A stretch of 64,000 nt of DNA from Tretioscincus oriximinensis (GCA_022410635.1 JAJVDF010000257.1:418256-482255); one strand, 5' to 3'. Positions 44,672 to 57,084 are shown, counted from the stretch's first letter. Numbers and translations: made by a program. Notes: a model not told the origin generated them from the sequence alone.

Positions 44672-47175
44672 TAACCTGCACAACAGAGGAGATCTAGCAT
44701 TACAATCCATAGAGGGAAAAATAACTCGTGGAACATTTTCCCAATGTCTTCCCTGTTTGGCTACTGCCTCTGGTTGTCATCACAGTAGGAGGCAATGCAC
44801 ATATTCCGATCCCCAAAGTAGAGGCCATGCATGCATGCACAGAATCTGTGGCTCCCACAATGCCATGACTGTAGGTCAACCTCACCATAACAGCGCTATC
44901 ATGGCCCTTCTATGGTTCTAAAAACTAAGGTTGCCAATAAAAACCAGAATAGGAAACCTGCAGTTTTAATGTGTGATGAAAAGAGGGAAATTCAGCAAAT
45001 GCTGCAGGCTTGATAAACAGTCATTGATAATGTTTTCACTCCACCCATTAAAGGTGCAACCCTCCTGTATTTTTCATGCAAGGAAGAAGAACCTATCAGC
45101 TCTTGGTTGCAGTGGGACTTCTTAATAAACACACTTCAGCTTGTATTGCACAAGGTGATTGATGTGTCTTTGGTTCTATTTCAAAGTGGACTTTTTATTT
45201 TATTTTGGCTCAGAAAATATCTCTCTCAACTGTACTTGAGCCTGGTCTGGCTTGACTTGAAACAAAGTTAAGATTACAATTAAGATAAAGCTAAAACAAG
45301 CTTCTCGTAGGAAAAATAAGACAGTCCTCCATTCAGGGGCATGCAATGATTTAATTAAACCATTAAAATGTTTAATGTTTATATGCAGAAGAGACCTTAT
45401 TCCCTCTCAAAGTTTATATTATAGGGTTTTTTTAAGCTTCCAAAATAACCTTCAAAAATTAGGCTCAGGTGGAAAGAATAACTGAATTATGCAACATACC
45501 AAAGACAGATATTAAATTGCAAACGTTGTTTTATATTACTGTGTGAACCGAAAGGTCATCCACATCTGTATTTTGCAGCAAGTATAAACAGAAATTTTAA
45601 AACAACTATATGAAATAACTGTTCAGCACTGATAAGAGATTGTTGGTGTTGATTGTAGTATCACTTTCACTTTGTTGTTATTCCCTTAAAACACATGGCA
45701 GTTACTTCTTTAACAATGAATTAGAAAATCATCTTAGAAGCCTGTCATTTGTTAACAGTGGTTAATTGGTTCAAACATGCACCTTCTTTGACTGTTGCTG
45801 TTATACACAATATCCTGAATATTATGTGGTAGAGTAGAGCATAACATAATTTACCTAAGGCCAAGTCCAGACAGCATCTGAACTTTGCGATTTTTATCAG
45901 TATTCTGGAATAAAGAGCCTCCAGTGTGAAATACTTCGCTGGTTGACCACAGTGTGAGATAAGTATCCAGACTTCTACCAGCCGGGTACTTAAATCTAGA
46001 TATTTTGACAGCTGCTGCACCAGTTCCTGCTTCAGATTCATCCATGTGCAGGAGTACATGATAACTAGCATGCTGCCTTTATGTTTCAACATAACATAAT
46101 TCCCCCACCCTCTTCCACTTGCTGACGTTTTAGTAGTACCTCAGAGAAACTGGCTGGGAAAGCACCACTGATATTGGGTACTTTCACTGAAGGAGCATGG
46201 ATAAGGTCTCATCGTTGTCCTCATTCTTAGAGGTATCCACAACATTCCTTTCAGCAGATTGTATGCTGTGGACTTCATTTCTCATAGTTTTTGATAGAAT
46301 TTTAGGATCTCTCCCAGGATTCAAACCTGCGATTCCCCATATAATCCCAGATATTGAGGTAATCTTTCAAAACATTGTTATAATGGGAAATATGACTATG
46401 ATGCCCAGTTCCCCATAATTGTGTTTGATGGCTTGTGCCTGCTTGTTACTTCCATGGTTGTACATCTTGAAAATACCCAGATGTTGGGCAAGCATATGTG
46501 AAAAAAGAAATGTGTGTGTGTGGGAGGGGAGCGCTTGGCTAACATACAGGTATTTTCAAGAATAATGATGGAATACCTCTCCTCCCACTGACCACCACAG
46601 CAGTGGGTTACCTGTGTCTGTCATGAAGCGGTGCCACTTTTACCATATTGAAGTACTCCGAAACATTCATTACACATGTAGTTAAACTGGTAAGTTCGTC
46701 TAGTTCACAGGGCTGTGTTTCAAGCTTGAATGCCAGCAAAATCTTCAGATGGGATGGAAACATAGTGAAGTGAACAATGGAATTTCTGACTGCAAACTGG
46801 TGTGCCAATCCTTGCAATTTTCTATGTTTGAAGGACAAACTGCAGGCTCGTTTCCCACATGTGTTTTCAAGGAGAACTGACACTATGTAAAGTACATGAC
46901 GCAATGCGCTTCAAAACTGGAAAATCAGATGAGTATGAAAGCAAATTGCAGAATAAATTACACTCTACAGTGTTGTACTGTGAAGGTCAAGGTAATGGAA
47001 TCTGTGATGCTGCATGGCAAACCAGTGTGCATTCTGTATCCAAATACGACAAGTATTGTTTCCGCCCCCCCCAATATTGTTTATTTTTAAAAAGCACATT
47101 ATGGATCATTGAGATAATAGAATATGATAATAATAGGAATGATAACTTTGAATACTGATATAAGAATCTGATTTG
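44672..47175. other. No recognised feature
   Basis: AT-rich sequence. TTTTCACTCCACCCATTAAA at about 45034 recalls the end of repeat family Y. Nothing else supported. Confidence 0.35.
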
Positions 47176-47477
47176 GAAATGGCTCAGTCGCTTAGGAAAG
47201 CGTCTCTTATCTGGGAGATGGGGTTTCGAAACCCTGTGTCAGAAGTGGGGAGGGATGAGCACCTTCCACTAGCCTGTAGCTCTAGGCAACCCAGCTATTC
47301 GAAAGCATGAATTGCAAGAAATTGCAACTGAATGCAAGTAGATACATAGCTCCCACCACAGTCTGGTGGGGAAGATAGAACGTCATCCTTCGGGCAAAAT
47401 ATTCTTGTAAGCCACTTTGAGTCCCTTTGTAAGGTGAAAAAAAGCAGGGTATAACAACCCAGTTCTTCTTCTTCTTT
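47176..47477 (+). mobile_element. SINE-A, near full length
   Basis: Head GAAATGGCTCAGTCGCTTAG (A box), B-box GGTTTCGAAACCC, body CTTCCACTAGCCTGTAGCTC and TGAATTGCAAGAAATTGCAA, tail GCAGGGTATAACAACCCAG with (TTC)n. Confidence 0.88.
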
Positions 47478-47899
47478 ACTTTTATTTCATGTGAATGGGT
47501 TTAGGCTGCCACAACGGATGTCCTGTTTGTGGCCCTTTTTAGTCTGTGTCATGTTGGGTGCAGGATCACCATGGAAGGGAGGGAGCAGCCTGTATATCCC
47601 CAGACCAGCAGACAGTGATTCTGTTGCTGTCGTGCCTGACCTGGATGGAGGAATAATAAAAAGAAAGCAGCAAAATTGCTGCCCCACCGGGATCTCAGAA
47701 GTTAAGGTATTGAACTCACCTTCTGAGATCTGTACAGAGTGTCATCTTGACTTTTAGTAAGCACCATCTGGCTGTTTGGTGGTGCTGAATCNCCACAGCT
47801 AGACTCATAATAATTCCAATTACCACGGGAATTTAGTAAGGCATCATGCACACTAAAGATGGCAGTCGCGAACCATCCCTGGCTGCCACATATATAAAA
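47478..47899. other. No recognised feature
   Basis: No supported feature. Confidence 0.35.
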
Positions 47900-48455
47900 A
47901 AAGCATCACAAAAATGGCTTAGGCTGTTTTTCTGACTACAAGTTTAAAAGTGCTATTTTAAAACAGTGACAACATATTCCCAAGTATGTCTCTTCACACC
48001 TCCTATATTCCTCGCAGTTCCCTTTGTCCTCGTTACATTTCCTGTCATTGTTGTGCTTGCCTTAGTTCAGTTCCCAGCATTCTCTGTAAGCAGAGAGCCA
48101 TTAAGCTTTTTACAGCAAGCCTCAAAATCTTGCAAGATTTAGCATGTACATGTAAGGAAAGCCCACTGAAACTTACTTTCTTATTATGAAGAAGGCTGGT
48201 GTTGAATCGCTAAAAATGAGCAAACAGAAAAACTAGGGCAACGGGTCTTTTTAGTGAGTGGATGTTTGATTCTTCACGATCAAATTAAATGGCTTGAATT
48301 CTACATGATGTTGCTGCCAACTCACTAAATATCCTGAATAGGGATGAGGCCTTAGACATAACAGTATATGGATGCTTTTCTTGGTTCATTAAACACCATT
48401 GAAAAGTCCTTTTCCATCATTTAATGTGGACTAGAGATTATAGTGTGTGGATACT
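47900..48455. repeat. Dispersed repeat family X, copy 2
   Basis: GGCTTAGGCTGTTTTTCTGA, AAGTATGTCTCTTCACACCT, CATTGTTGTGCTTGCCTTAG, CCAGCATTCTCTGTAAGCAG and GATGTTGCTGCCAACTCACT occur in the same order in the copies at 57085 and 12790. Non-coding, about 550 bp. Confidence 0.55.
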
Positions 48456-48582
48456 ATCAACTCTAAGCTTTATTTCATTTCTTTTTGTCGAATCTGGCTG
48501 CAGCCTTATTAGGAAAGCTTTGCTAAGTGGAATTATTATTTCCTATGAAGTTAAAAGTGAAGCTCAGATGGAATAGTGGCTC

Positions 48583-48622
48583 TTTTATAAGGATTGTAAA
48601 GTATTTATAAGGATTGTAAAGT
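48583..48622 (+). repeat. 20-bp tandem duplication
   Basis: TTATAAGGATTGTAAAGTAT is repeated back to back (second copy ends AAAGTG). Recent slippage. Confidence 0.9.
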
Positions 48623-49826
48623 GCCCTGTTTGGACATGTACAAGCCAAGCATTCAGCCATTTCTCCCTGTCTGATCTGCAGATATGAAAACCGTTATGAA
48701 GGAACACTTCTGGCTTGTTTTTCAAAATAACCTTGGATGCTGAAATTGGATGCTGAAGTGGTAGATTTCATTGCATGGTGAAATATCTTATTTGATACTT
48801 GTCACAAGTTTTTTTTTTTGAAAAATGATGCATGTGGCCTTCACTCAGCTGGTGTTAAACAAGATTAATATCAGTTGTGTTCTTGCAATGGCTGTATTGT
48901 TACCTATTTCTTTCCATTGTTTTCTGAAGTGTATGATCTCTCTCGTGTCCTTTTTACAGTAAGCATAACTGTATGAACTAGAACTCTGCACAACTCATGC
49001 GTCTAAATCCTGTTTGCATGAGGAATACTAAAATTAATGGGATCACTTCCATGAAAAAGGCTAACATATGTGCAAAGCACACAACTGTTGGTCTGTTCTC
49101 TAAGAGACATTAAGGCATGTGCTTTGCATTCTTAACTCTGTTCCAAATAGTCTTAATGAGTCCCTTCTGGTGTACACTGGGAGAATTTATTTCTAGCCTT
49201 ATTTCCAAGTATTCCTGGTATGAACTTCAAACCCAAATACAAGCTGCACGAAAGGCCCACTGTCTGCAGATACTGCTTTATTATTTACAGAAGACCCATA
49301 ACTTCAAGTCCTTGAAGCAAAACAGTCATGCCAGCTCATGGAACAGTACACAGCGAGGAGTTAATTCAAGACCAGCCCTCAGATTAGCAATGCCTTGATT
49401 CATCCAGGCCTGACCTGGCAACCTAGTTCCACATCCCACATCTCACAGTGACGTGGTTCCAGTCCATAATGTTCTGGATGCCGACAAACTATCCTTTGTG
49501 CAAGTGGCAGCTTTAAACTAATCCTAAATAATTGACTTGTGTTTTATCAAGACCTGAACCCAAGTGCCCCCTTAATTTCTTTATTACGTTTGTGGGAAAC
49601 CAAATTAAGAGAGGTATTTTGACTATTTGGGGCAGTGAGGTTTGATTCTGGGTCATGCATAAAATTTACATGTTCCTAATGGCTTCTAACTGGTCTCTGC
49701 AGCAGTTCACCACAACTACCCCCCCTTTCCTCCCCCCCCCACCTTTTGCTGGTATAGTCCAATTATTCAGACTGAAGATGATTTCAAAGCATGTTTGTGA
49801 CCAGGGCCATAGTGTTATTTCAAAGG
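48623..49826. other. No recognised feature
   Basis: No supported feature; C-rich run at 49721-49741. Confidence 0.35.
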
Positions 49827-49922
49827 GTATTATGAGTTAAGAATAAAAATGGTGGCTCATTTGGATGCTGTTTTTCTTACCTTTAGCAGAATGCCAGAAT
49901 CAGAGTATAACGTGGGCTCTGG
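49827..49922 (+). repeat. 96-bp dispersed duplicate, copy 1
   Basis: GTATTATGAGTTAAGAATAA to ATAACGTGGGCTCTGG matches 52395-52490 over the same 96 bases with four substitutions and no indels. Neither copy has transposon termini. Confidence 0.95.
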
Positions 49923-50517
49923 AGCACTTATCAGTTGACCCCACTGATGATGCTGACTAAAAGCTTCCTTTTAATTTTCTAATTGTAGATTGACTCTCTG
50001 TTTGTAAAAATTAAATTCAAGGAGAGAAAAATGATGGTTATTACTGGAACTTTGCATTTTCTACTCTGCCCTGGAGATTCAGTTCCACAGTATCAATGGA
50101 TTTTTGTAGCTATCTAAAGGAACATAGTAATTGCTGGAACACTGCAGCACCATTCCAGGAACTGTCCACATCCTACCTAAGCCCTCCCTGCTAGGGACAA
50201 CTTAGACAGTGTCCACAAACATTCTAACAGAAGGACAAATGGTTGAAGAATGGCACCCTCACACATTTTTTCAGGTGCTGTGAGCTAAGAAGACATGGAG
50301 TGAGGGGCTGTGACTGCATGGTCATTTCCCAGATCTGCTTCCACTTGCAGTCTGAATCTGCTTTGAATGCTAGTTTGAATTCTGTGATGGTGATCCAATC
50401 ACATTTTTTACACTGCTGGAAATAACAGAGGTGTTCTACTGTGCAAACTTTCCTAACTGCTCCTTCTCTTCATTGGTCTGGAATAGTCTCTGCAAATTTT
50501 TCCAGAACTGCTTCAAT

Positions 50518-50565
50518 CTTATAGGATACAGTGATCATCAGTCTTATAGGATACAGTGATCGTGC
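50518..50565 (+). repeat. Short tandem duplication
   Basis: TCTTATAGGATACAGTGATC appears twice, about 24 bp apart. Confidence 0.85.
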
Positions 50566-50888
50566 AGTCCTGGGAGGGGGGAGGGAAAACACACCACTTC
50601 AGTGGATGTGGAGAATGCAGATAGAATATATATAGAGAAGGAGGAAGTATGAATTGGTTACAGCATTCTTTGGGTGACATTCTTTGAGATCTGAAGCAAG
50701 ATTAGTGGGTATGAGATCTGCATGCAGAATGCTTTCCATTCCACTGGGTTGTGATTTGTACATTTGTAGATAAAGCACAAATTACTAACATATCCTAATG
50801 CAAAGGAAGGAAGAACCATGTTGGCATTTCTTTTTAGCACAGTGTAGTGACTAAAGTATTGCCTTAGTGCCTAAGAATCTCCATTCAG

Positions 50889-51222
50889 CCATGGAGGAGG
50901 AGGAAGAAGAGGAAGAAGAGGAAGAAGAAGAAGATTCTTATACCCCACTTTTTCTCACCTTTCAAAGGGACTCAAAGCGGCTTACAAGGGTATTTTTGCC
51001 CAAAGGCTTCCATTCTATCTTCCCCACCAGACTCTGGTGGTTCCCATGTATCTACTTCCAGTCAGTTGCAATTTCTTGCAATTCATGCTTTCGAATAGCT
51101 GGGTTGGCTAGAGCTACAGGCTAGTGGAAGGTGCTCACTCCTCCCTATGTCCGACACAGGGCTTCGAAACTCGATCTCCCAGCTGAGAGACGAATTCCTA
51201 AGTGACTGAGCTATCCGTGCCT
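50889..51222 (-). mobile_element. SINE-A, full length
   Basis: The purine tail (GGAGGAGGAAGAAGAGGAAG and more, to about 50936) precedes TTCTTATACCCCACTTTTTC, a TTCCCCACCAGACTCTGGTG block, GCTTTCGAATAGCTGGGTTG, GGCTTCGAAACTCGATCTCC (B box) and GACTGAGCTATCCGTGCC (A box and head). It is the best reference copy for the family in this window. Confidence 0.9.
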
Positions 51223-51323
51223 GAAGCATATTAGCTTTGTGGGGATCATTACCTTTCAACCTAAACTAACTTACAAGGTTGCTGAGTATCTGGCAAGTGG
51301 GTCGTGCCATCTTAGAAATTTAG

Positions 51324-51478
51324 AAGAAAAAGGTAGGCAGCATGAGTTTTTTTTTTAGATAAGTCTACTTCTTCAGGTGCTGAAGAATAAGAAGTACTGT
51401 AGACTTGTCTATGGAAGGTCATGCTGCCTACCTTTTTCTTGTTAGTCTCTAAAGTGCTACAAAGACTCCCTTGCTAGA
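51324..51478. mobile_element. Penelope-like terminal hairpin
   Basis: Outer arms AAGAAAAAGGTAGGCAGCAT(GA) (51324-51345) and the exact inverse (51419-51440) pair perfectly over 22 bp. Inner AGATAAGTCTAC pairs with GTAGACTTGTCT. The right side extends through GTTAGTCTCTAAAGTGCTAC to CTCCCTTGCTAGA, the conserved outer end. Same family as 2327-2861. Confidence 0.75.
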
Positions 51479-52394
51479 TAGTCTAGACCCAGACTAGAGT
51501 CAATAATCTTACTTTCTTATTAGATATTGTTAGGGTATATTGGAGGATAGAAAAATGATGTTCTTCAACTTTATTCTTTAGAAGAAAAACAGAATATGCC
51601 AATGATAAATGAATCAATGCATGATAGGCAAGTAGGTATACAAGTATATAGTAAATTGTAAGTAGGTAGGTAAATAAGAAAATAAGTAAGTAGAAACATA
51701 GATAGCATTTCCCCATGATGTCTACAATATTTTATGCATGTACTAACATGTGGCTTGGTATATGCATAATTCTAGATGCACAGATAATTAGATGCGGAAT
51801 TTCCATTCTGTATTTAATATCTTAGGTAAACGTTTTTTAGAAAGTGATTATAGGGCATTTCAAAAAACGTTTTTGATGTTCTTGATATTCTTATCTATTT
51901 GCTTACTCGATACTCTCTAATTATTTTAGACCGCCTCCAGACCAGCGATATCTCACTATCAGGACTATATTGGGAATTGCATCAATTAATTATTTGATTG
52001 ATATCCCATAATGCAATTATTATGGAAAACTATAATTAATTTCCTGTGTTCCCTTGACATCTGTGGATAGTTTCTGAGGTTGGGTTGATTTGAGTATAGA
52101 AAGCTAGTGAGAAACATGAAAAATACCAATAGGAAGGAGGTAAATTCATTGTAAAAACTATCAGGAAACACAAAGTTAAATCTGCAATTGTTATTCATGC
52201 CTGGTGCGCAGCGGTAAAGGCAACCATGGAATCTTTTTTAGATCTTTTTTTAGATTGCTTTTTGGTTCTGGAGGCAGGAACCATAAGGATTTACTTCCTC
52301 CAAACAAACCTGCAGTCTACAATCCTTTATAGCTCTACATGCATCCAAATATTTTGTTGTCCCATAAGAGAGCATGANTAGATATGATGTGAGA
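51479..52394. other. No recognised feature; short GTAG/TAAGTAGG microsatellite-like patch near 51630-51690
   Basis: Degenerate AAGTAGGTA repeats only; otherwise unassigned. Confidence 0.35.
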
Positions 52395-52490
52395 GTATTA
52401 TGAGTTAAGAATAAAAATGGTGACTCATTTGGATGCTGTGTTTCTTACCTTCAGCAGAATGCCAGAATCAGAGTATAACGTGGCCTCTGG
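52395..52490 (+). repeat. 96-bp dispersed duplicate, copy 2
   Basis: See 49827-49922; the copies are 2,568 bp apart, in direct orientation. Confidence 0.95.
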
Positions 52491-54237
52491 TGTGAGAGTG
52501 AGGAAGTCATAGGCAGTTAAACTGCATTTGTCCAAAGTTATTAGTCAAAATGATCCCCTAATAAGTAACTGGCATACTTGCTTTGAGAAAATACAATTTA
52601 TAAAGTGATTATTAAATAAAGCTCAATCAGTTCTCTAGTTAGGCAGATCCACTTCATGAGACACCTGATGAAAAAATTGATTGAAATGCGCACTAGAATA
52701 TTCTCTTGTGCAAATGTCATTAATTTATGTGGCACTTGCATAGCTCTTTACTCATCATTATGAATGGGAATAGAGGAACTGTATCTTGGAATGGTTTTAT
52801 GTTGGGTTTTCCTTCTGTCCAGAAGCTGTATGGGGAGGGGGGGAGGAGGAGTTAATTCACTTACCATGTGGCTTCTTTCCACAAGAGAAAGGAAGACCAC
52901 TGTGTGCTTTGTCAGGAGAGCATTATGAGAAATATTATAAGGAAATGAGTGGGATTTTTATTGCCTTGAAAACGATGGCTCCAGATTTAGTATGGATAAT
53001 GAGTAAAGCTCTTTGAGGTGGGTATTATGATCACATACGCTGAAAGTTTTATTTTATGTGGTTTTAGAAAACATTCCAGGAGATTTCATTATTCATTTTA
53101 TCTTATTGCTATGGTACAAGTAAATGAATGAAAATGCACATAACAGTGAAGTCACGCTTTATTACGTTTAAGCATTTATATTTTTAATAGGAACCATTGG
53201 AAGAATTTAATGATATGGCGTAGCTTTGCATAAAATATTGTTTGGGGGGGTACTGCTGGTGTGTATTGCTAACAATTTGNTTAAAGGCGCCCTTCTTTCT
53301 GTCTCAGTTGAAAAGTGGAGATTTTGCAATTGGAACATTCAAATATTATTATTTTCACTAAGCATGATAATCTGGGATTCATGTATTTCTATGGTTTTGA
53401 CCAAACTGTAGCATGATCACAGCCTATGAGGCATTCTGTGTTCGGAAAAGCATTTTCTCCGAATGTTCTTTTCCCAGTCCCAAAGCCGTATCTTTCCACC
53501 ATCATCTTCTCCTTTGCTATTACTGTAGATATGGAGAACTTGATAATTGGAAAGAGGAGAGCCTGTTTTCTCTACTTTTCAGAGTCCTGTAGGTGCATTT
53601 ACAAGACAGGTTTCTGTCTTCTCATTTTTGATGTCTGGGAAGAATCCTGATAATGGGTGATAGAATATGAAAACTACAGAAGCAGGATTCTTCTGAACAG
53701 CTGATGAGAATATGACCCTGTACACCATTGCAATTTGGGAGACAAAAGGATCAGGCTCTAGTGCAGCTGTGCTAATGCATCTCTGCAGCACTCCCGTCAA
53801 AGTGGCTCAACAACTTATGGAATTTAAGGACCTTTATGCGCTTGCCACAACTATATTCATATATATCCATATTTGTTTGATCTATATTAAGAAGATCGGA
53901 CTGTACTAGAACCAAGGCAACATGTGCTCCAATGCAGATATAATACGAATCCCTTGCAATTATGCCCATGCTCACTCAGATCTGGTCTGATTGTGAATGT
54001 GCAACTGTTGAATCCAGAACNGACAGTGCTGGTATATAGTGATTAAAATAGTTTACCACTATTGTAAATTAGAGGGCTTTTAGTATGGATCTGATCCAGA
54101 TTACATTAGATCTATGCAGTTGATGTAGACTGATGAGCTCCTTAAACCACATTATTAGGTAAGTGCCTAAGATAATTATTTTTCTCATTTTTCCTGCTTC
54201 TTCAGCTAGAATTTAATGTCTTGGCCTTGTCTTGTTA
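52491..54237. other. No recognised feature
   Basis: AT-rich sequence without supported features. Confidence 0.35.
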
Positions 54238-54319
54238 TATATTGCTCAAAACAATTAAGGGAACACTTAGTGTTACACTGTTATGTTAAAGTGTTCCCTT
54301 AATTGTTTTGAGCAGTATA
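54238..54319. mobile_element. Short mariner/Tc1-type palindrome
   Basis: TATATTGCTCAAAACAATTA...AAGGGAACACTT (to 54268) pairs with 54289-54319; 25 bp pair perfectly (54244-54268 against 54289-54313) and one G/T mismatch lies further out. A TA borders each end, as for Tc1/mariner. About 80 bp, with a 20-base loop and no coding. Confidence 0.7.
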
Positions 54320-54579
54320 TTTCTTTCCCATTTCACAGCTGATATGTGGAACTTGCTCCCATTCTTCTTGGCTTGTTTTGTATCCTTGTAGTGATAGAGC
54401 ATGTCTCATGTTGATGCATTGCCAGATGCAAAATCCAATACCAGATATCCTAAGGCGAAGCAAAGGGAGGGACAACTTATGTAAGTGGAAACACAAATTC
54501 ACTCAACTCAAGTTGGACTGGGAAGTCCAGTCTGTACCACTCACAAGGTTTTGGGAAGCCCAGCTGGCCTATGGATGCC

Positions 54580-54650
54580 CTATAATTTATTTATTTATTA
54601 TTTATTTATTTGTACTTGTATCCTGCCCTGTACACGAAGGAAGGCACAGC
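54580..54650 (-). mobile_element. SINE-B or L2 3' tail fragment
   Basis: (TTTA)n then TTGTACTTGTATCCTGCCCT and GTACACGAAGG: the shared SINE-B/L2 3' terminus in reverse. Confidence 0.6.
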
Positions 54651-54688
54651 CAAAACAATGCAGCGGAGCCAGCTGCGTGTCACGAGAA

Positions 54689-55677
54689 GCCTTTTCCTAA
54701 GCCCAGGCTGCCCTCCACCTGCTTTTGGGTGCTGCTGCTGGGAGATCAGCTTGGCGAAATGAAGGGGAACATTGACAGACATCCTGTCAACCTCCCCACC
54801 TCCTCCTCCTCGCCTCAGCCGAACCATTTGACAGTGACAACATAAGAACGTAAAGAACATAAGAACATAAAAAGAGCCATATTGGATCAGGCCACAGCCC
54901 ATCACGTCCAGCATTCTGTGTCACACAGAGGCCCACCAGATGCACCTGGGCAGTCTGAACAGAGGAAAGCAAAATATGCTCCTGTTCATGACTCCCTGCA
55001 AATGGTATTTCAAGAGTCCTGCCTGTTGCTCCATCCCGGAGGCGACATCCAGACAACTATCCTAGTATCCATTCATACCCTTAGTGTCCATAAACCTGTC
55101 TAGTCCTGTCTTGAAACTATTCAAACTGTTAGCTATCACTACCTCTTCAGGAAGTAAATTCCACAGGCCGATGACCCTCTGGCTGAAAAAATACTTTCCT
55201 TTGTCTGTTCTCACTTTTCTACCCAACAGTTTTAAGGAGTGCCCTCTGGTCCTTGTGTTGTGTGATAGAGAAAACATTTTTTCTCTATTCACTCTGTTGA
55301 TCCCATGCATGATTTTGTACACTTCAATCAGATCACCTCTCAGACGTCGCCTTTCAAGGCTGAAGAGGCCCAGACGTTGCAGCTTTGCTGCGTAAGGGAG
55401 GTGCTCCAGACCCTTGATCATTTTTGTTGCCCTTTTCTGCACCTTCTCCAGTTCCAAANTNTCCCTCTTGAGATGTGGTGACCAGAATTGAACACAGTAT
55501 TCCAAATGTGGCCTCACCATAGATTTATAAAGAGGCAAAACAACATTTNCTGACTTGTTTTCGATTCCTTTCCTAATTATTCCTTTTCTAAACATCCTGC
55601 TCGTCGCTTCGCAGAGCCGATCTCCAGGCAGCTGCCCCTGAAAGCAGGCAGAGGGCAGCCTGGGCTTAGGAAAAGGC
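54689..55677. mobile_element. GC-rich palindromic element holding a CR1 in its loop
   Basis: GCCTTTTCCTAAGCCCAGGC(TGCCCT) at 54689-54714 is exactly inverted at 55652-55677. Pairing continues inward (GGAGATCAGCT at 54741 against AGCCGATCTCC at 55615). The arms are about 75 bp. Between them lie about 70 bp of GC-rich loop and the CR1 at 54839-55580. Likely a foldback DNA transposon; outer termini not resolved. Confidence 0.7.
54839..55580 (-). mobile_element. CR1 3' part with intact ORF end
   Basis: The minus-strand 3'UTR ends in TAAGAACATAAGAACATAAA. The ORF is open from about 55580 to 55062 and encodes the CR1 C-terminal region ([54 protein letters not shown]). Unlike 15815-17760, the RRRLRGD junction is in frame. 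Three Ns. Confidence 0.88.
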
Positions 55678-55779
55678 GGGCAGAGGAGACGGTGCTTCCT
55701 CCTGCCATTTCTCCCCTTCTATCTCTCGCACAAATAATGTGCACACAGGAGAGGTTACGAAATGACGGAGGTTGGCTGT

Positions 55780-55945
55780 AAGATTTTGGAGGTTCTCCGC
55801 AATGATGCCTGATTATCCGAGCAATAGTTTATTCCGGGATAAATGGCATTTATTGCGGGAGGACTGCTGAAACACACTTAACCACGCACCAGCCTTCCTC
55901 TTGTCACTATAATTGAGGGATAAAATAGCTGTGTGAATGTAGCCT
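55780..55945. mobile_element. DNA-transposon end with internal hairpin
   Basis: CCGCAATGATGCCTGATTATCC pairs imperfectly with GGGATAAATGGCATTTATTGCGG, and GCTGTGTGAATGTAGCCTA at the right is a typical hAT-like terminus. Probably part of the same GC-rich element complex to its left. Confidence 0.45.
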
Positions 55946-56039
55946 AACCCTTAACTTTATGCAAATCTCCAGTNTCAGATGTCACAAGCCATTTGATGTG
56001 TCGTTCCTATTACTAAGCATTGTGACTTTCTGCTTTTTT

Positions 56040-56183
56040 CCTAAGACCTGATTCACACATCTCCTTTTAAACTTTCTTCATTCCTGACAAATGACCTTAT
56101 CCCCCCACTTTCCCAGTTTAATCCATAAAAAAGGTAGTAAGCTCACCNTTTAGGACAGAAGAAGGTTTAAAAGTAGATGTGTG
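56040..56183. mobile_element. MITE, hAT-like
   Basis: ACACATCTCCTTTTAAAC on the left pairs with GTTTAAAAGTAGATGTGT on the right, with outer GACCTGATTC / GACCAGGGGC imperfectly matched. About 140 bp. Target duplication not certain. Confidence 0.6.
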
Positions 56184-57084
56184 ACCAGGGGCTAAGAGAA
56201 GAACAACGCAGTCCCTAAGTCTTAGTACTCAGTCCTGGATCATTGAAAAGTGATTATGGCAGTGTACAGTTTGGCTGCCAAATTGAATTTGCACATCTTC
56301 AGTGCTAAATTAAGCAAAGCAAGCACTCAAATGCGGATTGTACTTCTACGGATGAAATAACAGCTCACTACCCCAGGGCAATCATAGCACAGGATGTCAG
56401 GCTTAGTGAATAAATCTCACCTTTTCTTAGCTGGCAAACCTGCCTCAAGGAAACCTACTAGACCTCCCAGTTTGTGGAACGGNTGCTGCCTAAATTGCAT
56501 ACTGTACTAGAGTGTGGAAGCTCCTTTGCACAAAAGTACTTAAATTCTAGGTCTTGGGACATCTGCGGAAAGCAGGAATGTCTGTATCTTTTAATGCTGG
56601 TCACTACTGAATGTCATCTGGATAACGTCATGGCTGGGAAGCATTCATACATTTTGGAGTGCACTACATCACGCTGAGTCTGTGGACTGAAAAGCTAAAT
56701 CCAAAAGGCATTCCCACTTTAGAGTGACTGGTTTGGAGCACTTGTTTACTGTGAAGCAAAAAAAAGAACTGCAGATGTTTGATGAAAGACACCCAAAACA
56801 TCTGTATTTTCAATATTGCAGCCCAGCGTGTCAAGGTAGAAGCAAAAGCAGCCTTCACTTTAAAAAAAGTTAAGTGAAACAAAAGACATTTTTTTCAGTC
56901 CCTCTTGCAAGATTTGGACATTTTCCACAACTTAATATGGAAAAGGCCCCTTGTTAAAGCCNTGCCCTTGCTTGATTGTTTTTGAAGGTGTTGAAGCAAC
57001 AGAGATGTGTCCCAGAGATGACACGTTTGCTTCTCATCGTTTGCACATTACAGCTTTCCCCAAGATCTTCTTTGTACACACTTA
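56184..57084. other. No recognised feature
   Basis: No supported feature. Confidence 0.35.

Noticed and set aside
54244..54313. Transcription terminator hairpin
   Set aside because: Vertebrate DNA; the palindrome with TA flanks fits a mariner-type remnant better.
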